In this document: positions 7,533-14,814 of the stretch, one piece after another | How positions within the stretch are numbered: the first letter of the stretch is position 1 | Layout of the letters: each line of letters starts with the position of its first letter | DNA from: Phycisphaerales bacterium | Lineage (GTDB): Bacteria; Pseudomonadota; Gammaproteobacteria; Competibacterales; Competibacteraceae | Direction of reading: 5' to 3' | NCBI GenBank assembly: GCA_014879435.1 | Contig: JACSSB010000265.1 | Span: 1 to 22,792 of the forward strand | Length of the DNA stretch: 22,792 nt | Translations under genes and position numbers: made by a program | The notes under the pieces: generated by a model | Told to the model about the DNA's origin: nothing | Database searches by the model: none | Seen by the model: the letters and a program-made list of their open reading frames with translations, nothing else

Positions 7533-8273
7533 TTAAAGTTTGGTGCGTTTGAAAATCCCTTCTGGAATATGCAGGATCACTAGCATGATCCAACGCCAGA
7601 ACCAGGGCAGATAAATCACGTCGCGGCGACGCTCGACGGCAGTGACGATCCCCTGGGCAATTTGATCCGGTTGTGCCCACAGTAGCCCCTTCTTCTCGAA
7701 CGCGGCCGTCATCGGGGTATCCACGAACCCCGGCTTGATGGTGACGATCTGGATGTTTTTTCCTGCCAAACGATTGCGTAGCCCTTGCAGAAAGAGTCCG
7801 ACCATACCCTTGGCGGCACCGTAGACATAATTGCTTGCCCGTCCCCGATCACCGGCGACAGAACCGATGGCGACCACTACCCCTTGTCCACGGGTTTCAA
7901 AGGAGTTGGCCAGCAATGTCGCGAGGCTGATGACACTGAGGGCATTGGTGTGAATGGCAGCCAGTGTCATCGGTACCGATTGCTGGCAAGCCTGCTGATC
8001 GGGTAACACGCCGTGCGCGATCAAGGCGACATCGATTCCCCCTAATGCTTTTTCGGCTCGGCTGAGAAGAGCCGGATGCTGATCCAGCAGATCAAGGTCC
8101 AGGCTTTCGCTATAGACGGCCTGACTACTACGGATTTCGAGATCGTGGGCGATGGCGGCCAGTTTGTCGGCGTTACGCCCAACTAAGTAGAAGCGGGCGC
8201 CTGCAGCGGCGAAACGACGTGCGGTGGCTTCGGCGATGGCGGATGTGGCGCCAAGAATCAGAATATTGCGCAT
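7533..8273 (-). CDS. dprE2: SDR reductase, DprE2-like (polyprenyl-phospho-2-ketoribose reductase)
   Basis: The 246-residue product is a short-chain dehydrogenase/reductase: nucleotide-binding loop ILGATSAIAEATA (7-19), catalytic S138, Y151 and K155 (YGAAK), and the PGFVDTPM segment after strand 6. In mycobacteria DprE2 uses NADH to reduce the 2-keto intermediate made by DprE1, completing epimerisation of decaprenyl-phospho-ribose to the arabinose form. The C-terminal tail (about 219-237, rich in W, L and I) is hydrophobic and would keep it at the membrane, as needed for a polyprenyl substrate. The ATG at 8273 gives the proper SDR start; a longer frame upstream is the shadow of dprE1. It starts ten bases after dprE1 ends and is the last gene of the minus-strand run. 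The specific role rests on the neighbour as much as on the sequence. Confidence 0.8.
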   Translation of the reverse strand: MRNILILGATSAIAEATARRFAAAGARFYLVGRNADKLAAIAHDLEIRSSQAVYSESLDLDLLDQHPALLSRAEKALGGIDVALIAHGVLPDQQACQQSVPMTLAAIHTNALSVISLATLLANSFETRGQGVVVAIGSVAGDRGRASNYVYGAAKGMVGLFLQGLRNRLAGKNIQIVTIKPGFVDTPMTAAFEKKGLLWAQPDQIAQGIVTAVERRRDVIYLPWFWRWIMLVILHIPEGIFKRTKL

Positions 8274-8283
8274 GTTGGGGTTC

Positions 8284-9591
8284 TCATTCGGCCATGACCC
8301 GCCGCCAGAAACTCGAAGAAAAATGCGGATCGATGAAGTGCGTGAATTGGGACCATTGCGGGAAGTAGTGGCGAAAACTATCACCATGCATCCGGGCATC
8401 CTTGGCGGGATACACCGCGCCGTCGGCCTGCCGGATCACTTCATCCAGGCGGTCGAGCAGAGCGCGTGTTTTTTGCCCTAAATTGGGAAAATCCAGCGCC
8501 AGAGTGACTCCAGGGCGTGGAAAAGAGAGTAAGCCGCCCGAGGTCCGTGTACCAAAACGCTTGAGTACCGCCAGCATCGAACCTTGTCCACTGGCGGCGA
8601 TACGAGACAAAATTTCGCGCAAGGCCTCATGAGCCGATGCCGGTGGAATCACGCACTGATACTGGAAGAAGCCCCGTCGGCCATACAGCCGATTCCATTC
8701 CAGTAGATGATCCAGCGGGTAGAAAAAAGCCGGATAGGGTGTCAGCGCGCGTGTCGGGCGTGGCAGGTGGTAATAAAGCCAGTTGAAACCGCGCACGCTC
8801 AGGGTATTCACCAGCGAAATCGGCGGTGTCAGCGGTATCGTCAGTGAGCGGCGTGGTGAGGCTGCGGGAATCAAGGCACCTGGCGGTGCGTGCGTACCCG
8901 CCATATAGATCCCCCGACCCAGCGTTCGCCCAGCGGTGGCACAGTCGATCCAGGATACGGTGTAAGGATAACGCGCCTCATAATCATCGTTGAGTGCGAA
9001 GAATTCATCCAGATTGGAAAAGCGTCGATTTTCGGCCACGATCCAGGGATTGGCGATGCGCTGCAATTGGATTTCGACCCAGGTGATCAGGCCAGTCAGA
9101 CCCAGGCCGCCGACCGTGGCCCGAAACCATGTCTCGTTTTGCTCGGGTCCACAACACAGTCGCGTGCCATCCGAACGCAGCAGCTCGAAAGCACGGACAT
9201 GCTCGGCAAAGCTGCCAGCGACGTGATGATTCTTGCCATGCACATCATTGGCGATGGCGCCGCCCAGGGTGACGAATTGAGTACCGGGTGTCACCGCTAA
9301 AAACCAGCCTTGCGGCACCACCAGCGCCAAGATCTCCGACAGCAATACCCCTGCTTCTGCACGCAGGATACCGGTGGCTGGATCGAAGGCGATGAAGCGA
9401 TCCAAACCCCGTGTCAGCAGCACGTCGCCATCCTCGTTCAGGCAGACATCGCCATAACTGCGGCCGTTGCCGAAGGCTAAAACCGGCTCTGCGAGGGTTG
9501 GGAGTGGATCGGCCACCTGATGCAAGGGCAGGTTGCGTTGCTGTATGGACGGATAAAGCCCCCAAGAAGTAGGTGAAGTCCTGCGCGTCAT
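8284..9591 (-). CDS. dprE1: DprE1-like FAD-dependent polyprenyl-phospho-ribose 2'-oxidase
   Basis: This 435-residue protein is a VAO/FAD_binding_4-type oxidase matching mycobacterial DprE1 across its length. The N-terminal flavin-binding part has FGNGRSYGDVC (40-50) and the signature NDVHGKNHHVAGSF (115-128), with H118 and K120 in the positions of the substrate-site H132 and K134 of M. tuberculosis DprE1. Later blocks also match: YPLDHLLEWNR (291-301), FQYQCVIP with Q312, and YPAKDAR with K397. The enzyme oxidises the C2 hydroxyl of polyprenyl-phospho-ribofuranose. The benzothiazinone-reactive cysteine (C387 in M. tuberculosis) aligns with alanine 365 here. Its ATG overlaps the TGA of the upstream HAD-UbiA gene (ATGA, 9591-9588), showing tight coupling. 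Confidence 0.9.
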   Translation of the reverse strand: MTRRTSPTSWGLYPSIQQRNLPLHQVADPLPTLAEPVLAFGNGRSYGDVCLNEDGDVLLTRGLDRFIAFDPATGILRAEAGVLLSEILALVVPQGWFLAVTPGTQFVTLGGAIANDVHGKNHHVAGSFAEHVRAFELLRSDGTRLCCGPEQNETWFRATVGGLGLTGLITWVEIQLQRIANPWIVAENRRFSNLDEFFALNDDYEARYPYTVSWIDCATAGRTLGRGIYMAGTHAPPGALIPAASPRRSLTIPLTPPISLVNTLSVRGFNWLYYHLPRPTRALTPYPAFFYPLDHLLEWNRLYGRRGFFQYQCVIPPASAHEALREILSRIAASGQGSMLAVLKRFGTRTSGGLLSFPRPGVTLALDFPNLGQKTRALLDRLDEVIRQADGAVYPAKDARMHGDSFRHYFPQWSQFTHFIDPHFSSSFWRRVMAE

Positions 9592-11012
9592 AATGCGCTC
9601 CAGAAGATGAGCGCGCCAACGCCCACCAGCCAGCGACTGATTTTATCGGTCAGGGCGAAAATCACCGGATCTTCGGACAGGTTACCGCGATGCGCGAGCA
9701 GCCAAACCCGACTGATCCAGTACAGCAGCAGTGGACAGAGCAAACCGATCACCAAAGGATGCCGATACATCTGCCGTACCTCAGGGCTATTGATGTACAG
9801 CGCCAGAACCAGTACCGCCAGATAGCCAGCGCTGCTGCCCAGGCTTTGCAGGATAGCCAAATCATCCACGCGATAGTCACGGCCCCGTGCGCTTAGCTCA
9901 CCACGTTGCGACAGGATACGCAGTTCGGTGTAGCGCTTGACCAAAGCCAAGCTGAGGAACAGGAACATCGAAAAGGCCAGAAGCCAGAATGAAAGCGCCA
10001 CTTGGGCTGCGACCGCTCCAGAGATGATGCGAAGGGTATACAGTCCAGCGAGTACGATCGCATCGAGGATCAGGAGCTGTTTGAGCCGCAGGGAATAGCC
10101 CAAAGTCAACAGGTAATAAATTGCCAAGCAGGCGGTAAACCAGGGCGGATTGCTGAACAGGCTGAGGGCAAAAGCGGCGATGAGCAGAATCGGAATCGCG
10201 GCGGCACCTTGCAGGATGGGTAAGGTTCCAGCGGCGAAGGGACGAAAGCGTTTATTGGGATGGTGGCGGTCTGCGGAAAGATCCAACAGATCGTTAAGTA
10301 GATAGACGCTGGAGGCGCACAGTCCGAAGCTGATAAAGGCCAGCAGGCTAAATAGGAGTTTCTCCGGGTCGCTCCAGGGATGGGCGGCCACCAGGGGTGC
10401 AAACAGCAGAACATTTTTGAGCCATTGGTGTAGGCGCAAGGCTCTTAGCCACTGTTTCAGCCGTGGTTGCTCGTCGGCAAATACCCTTTCGACCTCGGTA
10501 CAGTGGCGCGCTTGGGCTGTGACTTTGGCCGTGGCGTTGACCACAATGGCGCGGCGCGCATGTTGCCACACCGCGATGTCCACGGCGGCATTGCCTGCAT
10601 AATCGAAACCACGCTCACCGTAGAGTTTCACTAAAACTTGGGCTTTATTAGCACCTGCCAGATTAAGATCGCCGTCGGTGGCGAGGACCTGATCGAATAA
10701 CCCTAGGTGCGCCGCTACCTGTTCGGCGAGTACACGATGCGCGGCAGTAACCAGCACCAATGATCGTCCTTGCTGCCGTTGTTCACGGAGGAAGGCAAGA
10801 AAGACCCGATTATAAGGTAAGGTTTCGATCTCCAATTTCACCCGAGTAGCCAGTTGCGTCTTGAACTGAGCCTTGCCACCCGCTAGCCAGCGTGGCCAGT
10901 GGAGCGTGGCCAGTGGCTGGTGTTTGAGCTGAGCGAATACCGTTTCCAACAGCAGATCGGAGTTGAGCAGGGTTCCATCCAGATCGACGCACAGTGGGAC
11001 CGAGGCGTTCAT
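9588..11012 (-). CDS. HAD phosphatase-UbiA phosphoribosyltransferase fusion
   Basis: The 474-residue protein joins two enzymes. Residues 1-180 are a HAD phosphatase: DLDGT (10-14) with D10 as nucleophile, T89 in the motif II strand, and a motif IV region D137/N141/D145. Residues 185-474 are a UbiA-superfamily membrane prenyltransferase with about eight helices, the Mg-diphosphate motif NDLLDLSAD (240-248) and D317 after SLRLKQLLILD. In this context the UbiA part is most likely the PRPP:polyprenyl-phosphate phosphoribosyltransferase (Rv3806c type), and the HAD part would remove the 5-phosphate from its product. I chose the ATG at 11012 because it overlaps the TGA of the preceding gene (ATGA, 11012-11009); the frame extends further upstream only as a shadow. 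Alternative roles for a HAD-UbiA fusion exist, so the substrate is an inference from neighbours. Confidence 0.85.
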   Translation of the reverse strand: MNASVPLCVDLDGTLLNSDLLLETVFAQLKHQPLATLHWPRWLAGGKAQFKTQLATRVKLEIETLPYNRVFLAFLREQRQQGRSLVLVTAAHRVLAEQVAAHLGLFDQVLATDGDLNLAGANKAQVLVKLYGERGFDYAGNAAVDIAVWQHARRAIVVNATAKVTAQARHCTEVERVFADEQPRLKQWLRALRLHQWLKNVLLFAPLVAAHPWSDPEKLLFSLLAFISFGLCASSVYLLNDLLDLSADRHHPNKRFRPFAAGTLPILQGAAAIPILLIAAFALSLFSNPPWFTACLAIYYLLTLGYSLRLKQLLILDAIVLAGLYTLRIISGAVAAQVALSFWLLAFSMFLFLSLALVKRYTELRILSQRGELSARGRDYRVDDLAILQSLGSSAGYLAVLVLALYINSPEVRQMYRHPLVIGLLCPLLLYWISRVWLLAHRGNLSEDPVIFALTDKISRWLVGVGALIFWSAL

Positions 11013-11989
11013 GGTTTGCATGCGGGGGTTATTTTGGGGAGTACGGCTGGAGTTCGATGTCGCTTGTTGAGACCCAGCGCTGCCACCGCTAGCCCTCCCA
11101 GTGCGACCGCAAACCAGAGCGTTGCAATCCGGCACATTAGGGTGATCGCCACCGCCACCGCGCTGTCTGTGCCAAGAGCGATGAGCAGCATCCCCATCAC
11201 GGCTTCGGTGCTACCCAGTCCACCGGGCAAGAACGAGAGCGCGCCGGCCAATATCGCGATGGCGTAAATGCCCACTCCGACAGTGAAGCTGAGGGGCACA
11301 CCTGCTTCGCGGGCGATCAGATACAGTGCGGTACCTTCCAGCCCCCACGCCAATATTCCCAGTAGTAGTCCGAAGAGAAACAGTCGAGGGCGCAGCAGGA
11401 CCGTCGCTGCTTTCAGCATCCGAGCCGCTCGGTCGAATTGATGACTGAAATGGCGATGTTGTCCCCAACTGTGCAATTTGGCCGGTAGCCAGGGGCGAGT
11501 CACGAGCCAAGCCAACCCCAACACTAAGGCCCAGGCCATCATCACCAATCCCAGGTAATCGGGTCGGAGCAGCAGAATGAGTAAGGCCAGCAGGCTCATA
11601 GCGAGTACATCCAGCAGGCGTTCCACGAACAAGGCGGCCAAGCTTTGGATATAAGGCACACCATAGGGACGTAGATAAACCGAACGTACCGCTTCACCCG
11701 CCTTGGCAGGGGTTACGGTCAGAGTGAAACCGGCTAGATAATAAAGAAAGTGTCGTCGCCACGGTAGCTTGTGACCCAAGGCGGCGATGTAGCATTGCCA
11801 GCGCCAGAATCGCAGCAGATAGTTCACTAGCGAGAGCAGGAAAATAGCCACTAAGCTCATCGCACTGACGCGCTCCAGAGCGCTGAGTACGGCACGATGG
11901 TCGGTTAGCAGCACGGACGCAAGATACAGTAATGCGGCTAAGCCGATACTGAGGGTTAGAGCGCGGTATTTATTAGAAGAGGCATCCAT
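11009..11989 (-). CDS. polytopic membrane protein, LPG synthase TM-like (UPF0104)
   Basis: The 326-residue product is almost entirely membrane helices (about eight). It carries the family's landmarks: the TPAKAGEAVRSVYL loop, the helix start VERLLDVLAM, and GALSFLPGGLGSTEAVMG near the end. The family includes the flippase half of MprF and many proteins of unknown function found beside glycolipid and polyprenyl-sugar genes. There is no MprF-like aminoacyl transferase domain, so lysyl-phosphatidylglycerol synthesis is not supported. A role in moving or organising a lipid-linked sugar at the inner membrane is an inference. The start is uncertain: the ATG at 11989 sits just before the first helix but lacks a Shine-Dalgarno, while an in-frame TTG at 12073 has GGAAA upstream and would overlap the previous gene by 11 bases. 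Confidence 0.8.
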   Translation of the reverse strand: MDASSNKYRALTLSIGLAALLYLASVLLTDHRAVLSALERVSAMSLVAIFLLSLVNYLLRFWRWQCYIAALGHKLPWRRHFLYYLAGFTLTVTPAKAGEAVRSVYLRPYGVPYIQSLAALFVERLLDVLAMSLLALLILLLRPDYLGLVMMAWALVLGLAWLVTRPWLPAKLHSWGQHRHFSHQFDRAARMLKAATVLLRPRLFLFGLLLGILAWGLEGTALYLIAREAGVPLSFTVGVGIYAIAILAGALSFLPGGLGSTEAVMGMLLIALGTDSAVAVAITLMCRIATLWFAVALGGLAVAALGLNKRHRTPAVLPKITPACKP

Positions 11990-12062
11990 GTTGGAAATGG
12001 CACCGTCAATGGGTTTTGTGAGAAGGTTGTGTACTATGGATAAAAGGGTCCACTTTAAGGAT

Positions 12063-13286
12063 TCAAGGATCAAACTTTATTTTCCATTTTCTTGGGCATT
12101 CGCTTAGTTTGTATTTTTTATCGCCTAGGAAAATTTTTACTTCGTTATTCCAGTTTTTTCCATCGCATTGTAATGCGATATCTTTATTTATATAATTAAA
12201 GAACCCTATTAAAATCGCTATTAATAGCATAAAAGTTATTAATATCGATTTTTTTTCTCCATAATTTAAATTGTGAATCAGATAAAATAATACAATATAT
12301 CCCGATATGATTGCGTATCGACCGCCTGGATTTCCATGAAAGCTTCCTAAAATAGTAAATGCTGCCATACCAAACCATGATAAAAATAGCGCAATACTAA
12401 TTTTGTCTTTTTTATTTATAGGAATACAAATGTAAAAAAAAGAAATAGTGATAATTAAAATAAATATAAGATTAGTGTTCTTTCCAATTATTGAGGCAGT
12501 AAATTGGGAGAAAAAAATGGATTGAATAGATTGTGTTCCTATACTCGAAAATCTTTTTTCATTTAATAGATTGAAGTCCATTGCTAAATAAAAGATATAT
12601 AATTGAATAAATAAGGTGATGGTTAATATAAAAAAACATATGACAATTTCTTTGTTTCGTTCCAAAATTACTTTTACCGCAAAAAGAGGGTAGAAAACTA
12701 ATGAATATAAACCTGTTAGTCCGCCGATAAAGAACAACGATCTATAGAAGTATTTTCTTTGATTGGATATTTTTTCAAAATTCTCAAAGAGAAGAAGTAG
12801 TCCAATCAAACCAAACCAAATTTGAGAATTTATTGTATTTAGCCAAATTTCTCCTATCATGGAAGGTAAGAAAGCTAATGCGAGAAACCCAAATATTTTT
12901 TTGTATTCTTTATCAAATAAGTAAGAATTGCCGGTTAGTAATATTATATATGGAATAAGCTGAACGACAAAGGCAAATCCTGTTGTGATAAATGGGGCAT
13001 AAGTCAAAGAAATTAAACTGGCTATCTCAGTTGCAAAATTAGTAAATAAATTGTAATAACCAACTTTCCAATATACAAATAATATGTTATCAATTAGGTT
13101 ATTTTCATATGCAAATTTAAAATGAACTGTTCCTTCTTCTGCCCAAAATCTTGGAAAAATAATTATATTAGGGGCTTTTAAGTAAATTATTAAAGCTGCG
13201 GAAATTATCAAAAAAAAGTTAAATGAAAAAATATTCTTGAAATACTTAAAGCTCGTCTTGTAAAAATTATTTGCTATTTGGTGCAT
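12063..13286 (-). CDS. AT-rich polytopic membrane protein, GT-C glycosyltransferase-like
   Basis: The 407-residue product has about ten hydrophobic segments. The loop after the first helix reads PRFWAEEGTVHF (45-56), with two acidic residues (E50, E51) where GT-C glycosyltransferases place the acidic pair that binds the polyprenyl-phosphate sugar. The C-terminus after the last helix is a short hydrophilic tail. I do not recognise the exact family. Composition is striking: Lys, Ile, Asn and Phe dominate, and GC is by eye well under 30 percent, while both neighbours look near 55-60 percent; the 105 bases upstream are also AT-rich. This points to recent acquisition. AGAG precedes the ATG. Position inside an arabinofuranose-donor gene run suggests it transfers that sugar to an unknown acceptor, but this is inference. 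Confidence 0.7.
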   Translation of the reverse strand: MHQIANNFYKTSFKYFKNIFSFNFFLIISAALIIYLKAPNIIIFPRFWAEEGTVHFKFAYENNLIDNILFVYWKVGYYNLFTNFATEIASLISLTYAPFITTGFAFVVQLIPYIILLTGNSYLFDKEYKKIFGFLALAFLPSMIGEIWLNTINSQIWFGLIGLLLLFENFEKISNQRKYFYRSLFFIGGLTGLYSLVFYPLFAVKVILERNKEIVICFFILTITLFIQLYIFYLAMDFNLLNEKRFSSIGTQSIQSIFFSQFTASIIGKNTNLIFILIITISFFYICIPINKKDKISIALFLSWFGMAAFTILGSFHGNPGGRYAIISGYIVLFYLIHNLNYGEKKSILITFMLLIAILIGFFNYINKDIALQCDGKNWNNEVKIFLGDKKYKLSECPRKWKIKFDP

Positions 13287-13391
13287 TGCATCTAACTCTC
13301 TAAAATAGCAGCTAAGGATTTAATTAATGGGATTTTCAAAGGAAGATGTGAAAGATTACAGAAAATTCTTTTGGTTGGAGAAGCGGATAGA

Positions 13392-14111
13392 TCATCGGGT
13401 ATCAGATTCTAGAAACAGGGTTTCCAGATTCACCCACTCTGCCGCTGAATCAGTATTGATACGGGCGATTTTATACTCCAGCTCGGCCCACATCGCTTCG
13501 TCGATCAGTTCGTAGCTATGACCCCAGAACAAAAACACACCATTCGACGCTTTAGCGTGTTCGTAATGACTCCAAAATAGAGGGTCGTTAAATCGGCAAC
13601 TGACTCCAAATTCAAAGGGATCGGTCGGCGGAAATAGTGTTTCGATCTCGATCACGGTTCGAGCGTAGCGATGCCCCGCTTGGTGCACCGCTGCCTTCAC
13701 CATTGGATCGAAGCCGCCAAATGGGTAACAAAAGCCATGTACTGGTTGCTGAAACCAGTCTTGCAGGAGAGTCCGGCTGTCCTGCACCTCATGCCTCAAA
13801 GCTGTGGGAGATAGATCGGGCAGATTGGGATGACTGAAGGAATGATTGGCGATCTCGAAACCGGTATACACCTCCGGCAGCTCTTTCTGTCCCAGTCGCC
13901 ATATCTTCTTGTCACCATAACGCCAACTGAATGAGCGTTGGCTTTGATGCAGTCCGGGATTCAGATTAAAAGTTGCCTTGGCTTGGTGACGACGTAACAG
14001 ATCGATGAGCCGGATATCGTCCACCACGCCGTCATCCCAACTTTGCGCGACTCTTATGCAGGGCGCACGTTGGGACGTTGAAAGGCATAGGGAACCCGTT
14101 CGGGTATTCAC
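13392..14111 (-). CDS. polysaccharide deacetylase family protein (NodB fold, CE4-like)
   Basis: The 239 residues show the NodB motifs: SWDDG (24-28) with the general base D26 and metal-ligand D27, the metal-binding histidines H90 and H94 in NHSFSHPNL, the CYPFGGFD segment (128-135), and FLFWGHSYEL with H198 near the end. The canonical TFDDG is changed to SWDDG, which is tolerated in several subgroups. No signal peptide or membrane helix is seen, so unless the start is wrong it acts in the cytoplasm, possibly on a nucleotide- or lipid-linked N-acetyl sugar. The GTG start at 14111 lies nine bases after the XRE gene's stop and has no clear ribosome binding site, so translation may be coupled. 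The AT-rich glycosyltransferase-like gene follows after 105 bases. Confidence 0.82.
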   Translation of the reverse strand: MNTRTGSLCLSTSQRAPCIRVAQSWDDGVVDDIRLIDLLRRHQAKATFNLNPGLHQSQRSFSWRYGDKKIWRLGQKELPEVYTGFEIANHSFSHPNLPDLSPTALRHEVQDSRTLLQDWFQQPVHGFCYPFGGFDPMVKAAVHQAGHRYARTVIEIETLFPPTDPFEFGVSCRFNDPLFWSHYEHAKASNGVFLFWGHSYELIDEAMWAELEYKIARINTDSAAEWVNLETLFLESDTR

Positions 14112-14120
14112 CGTATCTTG

Positions 14121-14588
14121 CTAAGTACCATTACGTATCTCATAGACGAAGGCACCTAGCTCTTGATCGGTCGCATCTTCTAATCTTCGAATCAGTTCGG
14201 CGAATAGGACTGGTCGCTTGACGATGATGGCAAGTATATCGTTGGCCACCATGCCTGCCATGGCTAGCAACAAATCTGCGTCTTCCCCCAGATCGGCTGC
14301 TAAGCGCCGAACTGCCTCTTCCGATGGCGGGAAAACCTCGCCTCGCTCGATTTTACTAAGGTGCGTCGGTTCTACTCCGATTCGTTCAGCGGTTTGACGC
14401 ACCGAGTACCGACGATTGACCGTGCGGCGTTGCTCGCGAAGGGATCGAAGGTGTTGTCCAAATGTTTTAGCGCGGGTTTCATCCGCTTCCTTTTGGACGG
14501 TGTTTGTTAATCGCCAATTCTTGATGCTACTAAGATAGGCCTTTTCTATATTGACAGAAAATGATTTTAAGAACACTGTCGTCACCAC
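14121..14588 (-). CDS. XRE-family helix-turn-helix transcriptional regulator
   Basis: Residues about 43-105 form a Cro/C1-type DNA-binding domain: FGQHLRSLREQRR, then SVRQTAERIGVEPTHLSKIERGEVFPP, with the recognition helix around THLSKIE. The C-terminal segment LLLAMAGMVANDILAIIVKRPVLFAELIRRL is a tail often seen in small XRE regulators. The first 40 residues have no counterpart I recognise and are encoded by more AT-rich DNA; no other in-frame start exists between the GTG cluster at 14588-14574 and the domain, so I keep GTG at 14588 with low certainty. The gene heads the minus-strand run and is a likely local regulator. A near-palindrome AAAGGGGCGCCTCTTT (14655-14670) upstream is a possible operator, but nothing confirms it. 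Confidence 0.8.
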   Translation of the reverse strand: MVTTVFLKSFSVNIEKAYLSSIKNWRLTNTVQKEADETRAKTFGQHLRSLREQRRTVNRRYSVRQTAERIGVEPTHLSKIERGEVFPPSEEAVRRLAADLGEDADLLLAMAGMVANDILAIIVKRPVLFAELIRRLEDATDQELGAFVYEIRNGT

Positions 14589-14770
14589 TTTCTTTTAATC
14601 AGGAAATCCTTAGAAAGCACCGGTAGAGTTGAGCCAAATTTCCCTGTCACTGATAAAGGGGCGCCTCTTTGGAATAAGGGGTATCGGGGAAATTTTCATT
14701 CACCCGTTGGGCATAGTTTGTAAAGAAATTTCAATATTGTGAAGTTAGAAGTTAATTGTATTTTTCCAAA

Positions 14771-14794
14771 CTCCTCCCCCTGGTGGGGAAGGAG
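14771..14794 (-). terminator. hairpin downstream of the transglutaminase/DUF2126 gene
   Basis: On the minus strand CTCCTTCCCC pairs with GGGGGAGGAG around an ACCA loop, ten pairs with one G-U. It lies 20 bases beyond the stop of the 14815-18126 gene and is followed by only three Ts and then GGAAAAATAC, so it is a weak intrinsic terminator at best. The C/G-rich arm also resembles the CCCCCT/AGGAGG stretch near 21080-21117, so it may be a dispersed element. Confidence 0.4.
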
Positions 14795-14814
14795 TCTTCG
14801 TACACGCTATCTTA

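Noticed and set aside
7369..7680. A 103-codon minus-strand open frame across the repeat array
   Set aside because: Its translation consists of the typical reading-through of palindromic repeats (SRLRGDKNVIPAKAGIQ-like) followed by a shadow of the SDR gene. It is not a gene.
11009..11989. MprF lysyl-phosphatidylglycerol synthase
   Set aside because: The product has only the membrane domain and lacks the C-terminal aminoacyl-transferase domain needed for lipid lysylation.
12063..13391. AT-rich segment as an insertion sequence or integrated element
   Set aside because: No transposase, integrase, terminal inverted repeats or target duplications are visible at its edges; it holds a single membrane-protein gene in the same orientation as its neighbours.
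13327..13515. A 62-codon plus-strand open frame beginning in the AT-rich gap
   Set aside because: Two thirds of it is antisense to the end of the deacetylase gene, and the upstream part has no convincing start signal or homology.
14121..14588. XRE regulator plus neighbour as a toxin-antitoxin pair
   Set aside because: The next gene is a full-length polysaccharide deacetylase with intact NodB motifs, not a small toxin, and nothing toxin-like lies upstream.
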